DNA from: Candidatus Omnitrophota bacterium
GTDB lineage: Bacteria > Omnitrophota > Koll11 > Aquiviventales > Aquiviventaceae
DNA: 5,049 nucleotides
Reading direction: 5' to 3'
Assembly (NCBI GenBank): GCA_016196415.1
Contig: JACPXS010000044.1
Location: forward strand, 1-5,049
The notes beneath the pieces were generated by a model. The model had not been told where the DNA came from, searched no databases, and saw nothing but the letters and a program-made list of their open reading frames with translations. The first letter of the stretch is position 1; the number at the start of each line of letters is the position of its first letter. Below are positions 4,915-5,049 of the stretch, one piece after another. The translations under genes and the position numbers were made by a program.

Positions 4915-5049
4915 GCGGAGCCCGCCGTGGGTGGTGCCTTAATTTACCGGGGCCTGCCGCTACGCCACCCTTCGTCCGTCCTCGCCCAGCGACTATCGCG
5001 CTGGTTCTGCGGGCGGCCGAAGGGAACCCGGCTCCGCGGCACCCGGTAA

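Noticed and set aside
4915..5049. Gene or RNA in the right-hand end
   Set aside because: No frame here has a start signal or recognisable product, and no tRNA, repeat or riboswitch pattern was seen; the plus-strand frame ending at the last bases is mostly antisense to the peptidase gene.

Overview
The window is GC-rich DNA from a Gram-negative (two-membrane) bacterium. It carries an outer-membrane beta-barrel protein ending in Phe and three further proteins with Sec-type signal peptides. I cannot name the lineage from sequence alone. Cyclic-di-GMP-I riboswitches occur in many groups (for example Vibrio, Geobacter and relatives, Clostridia), so the one found here does not decide it.

Layout. 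(1) The plus strand, 3-1455, holds the C-terminal end of a coiled-coil protein that enters from the left. It is overlapped by 17 bases by a 353-residue outer-membrane beta-barrel gene whose Shine-Dalgarno lies inside a perfect palindrome, so the pair looks translationally coupled. (2) At 1491-1529 a perfect 18-bp hairpin separates these genes from the converging minus-strand genes. (3) The minus strand, 3746 down to 1549, holds two genes for exported, hydrophilic, low-complexity proteins of 318 and 388 residues that I do not recognise. They are 74 bases apart and probably form an operon. (4) Ahead of them on the minus strand, 3921-3773, is a long leader. It has a c-di-GMP-I (GEMM-I) riboswitch aptamer very similar to the Vibrio cholerae Vc2 RNA, followed by an intrinsic terminator with a seven-U tail. 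(5) The minus strand, 4820 down to 4023, encodes an exported protein with an HExxH zinc-metallopeptidase motif. It has its own likely sigma70-type promoter at 4886-4914 and perhaps a weak terminator at its stop codon. (6) I see nothing beyond that promoter in 4915-5049.

How it may work together. The riboswitch-terminator leader should couple transcription of the two unknown secreted proteins to cellular c-di-GMP, the second messenger of the motile-to-sessile switch. A perfect 7-base complementarity between the aptamer core and the 5' arm of the terminator predicts an OFF switch: ligand-bound aptamer gives termination, and low c-di-GMP gives read-through. The main candidate for something undescribed is therefore this c-di-GMP-gated pair of secreted low-complexity proteins, the second of which ends in a His-rich, Ca-binding-like tail, lying next to an exported putative metallopeptidase. 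The riboswitch is read directly from the sequence with high confidence. The function of the proteins is unknown.
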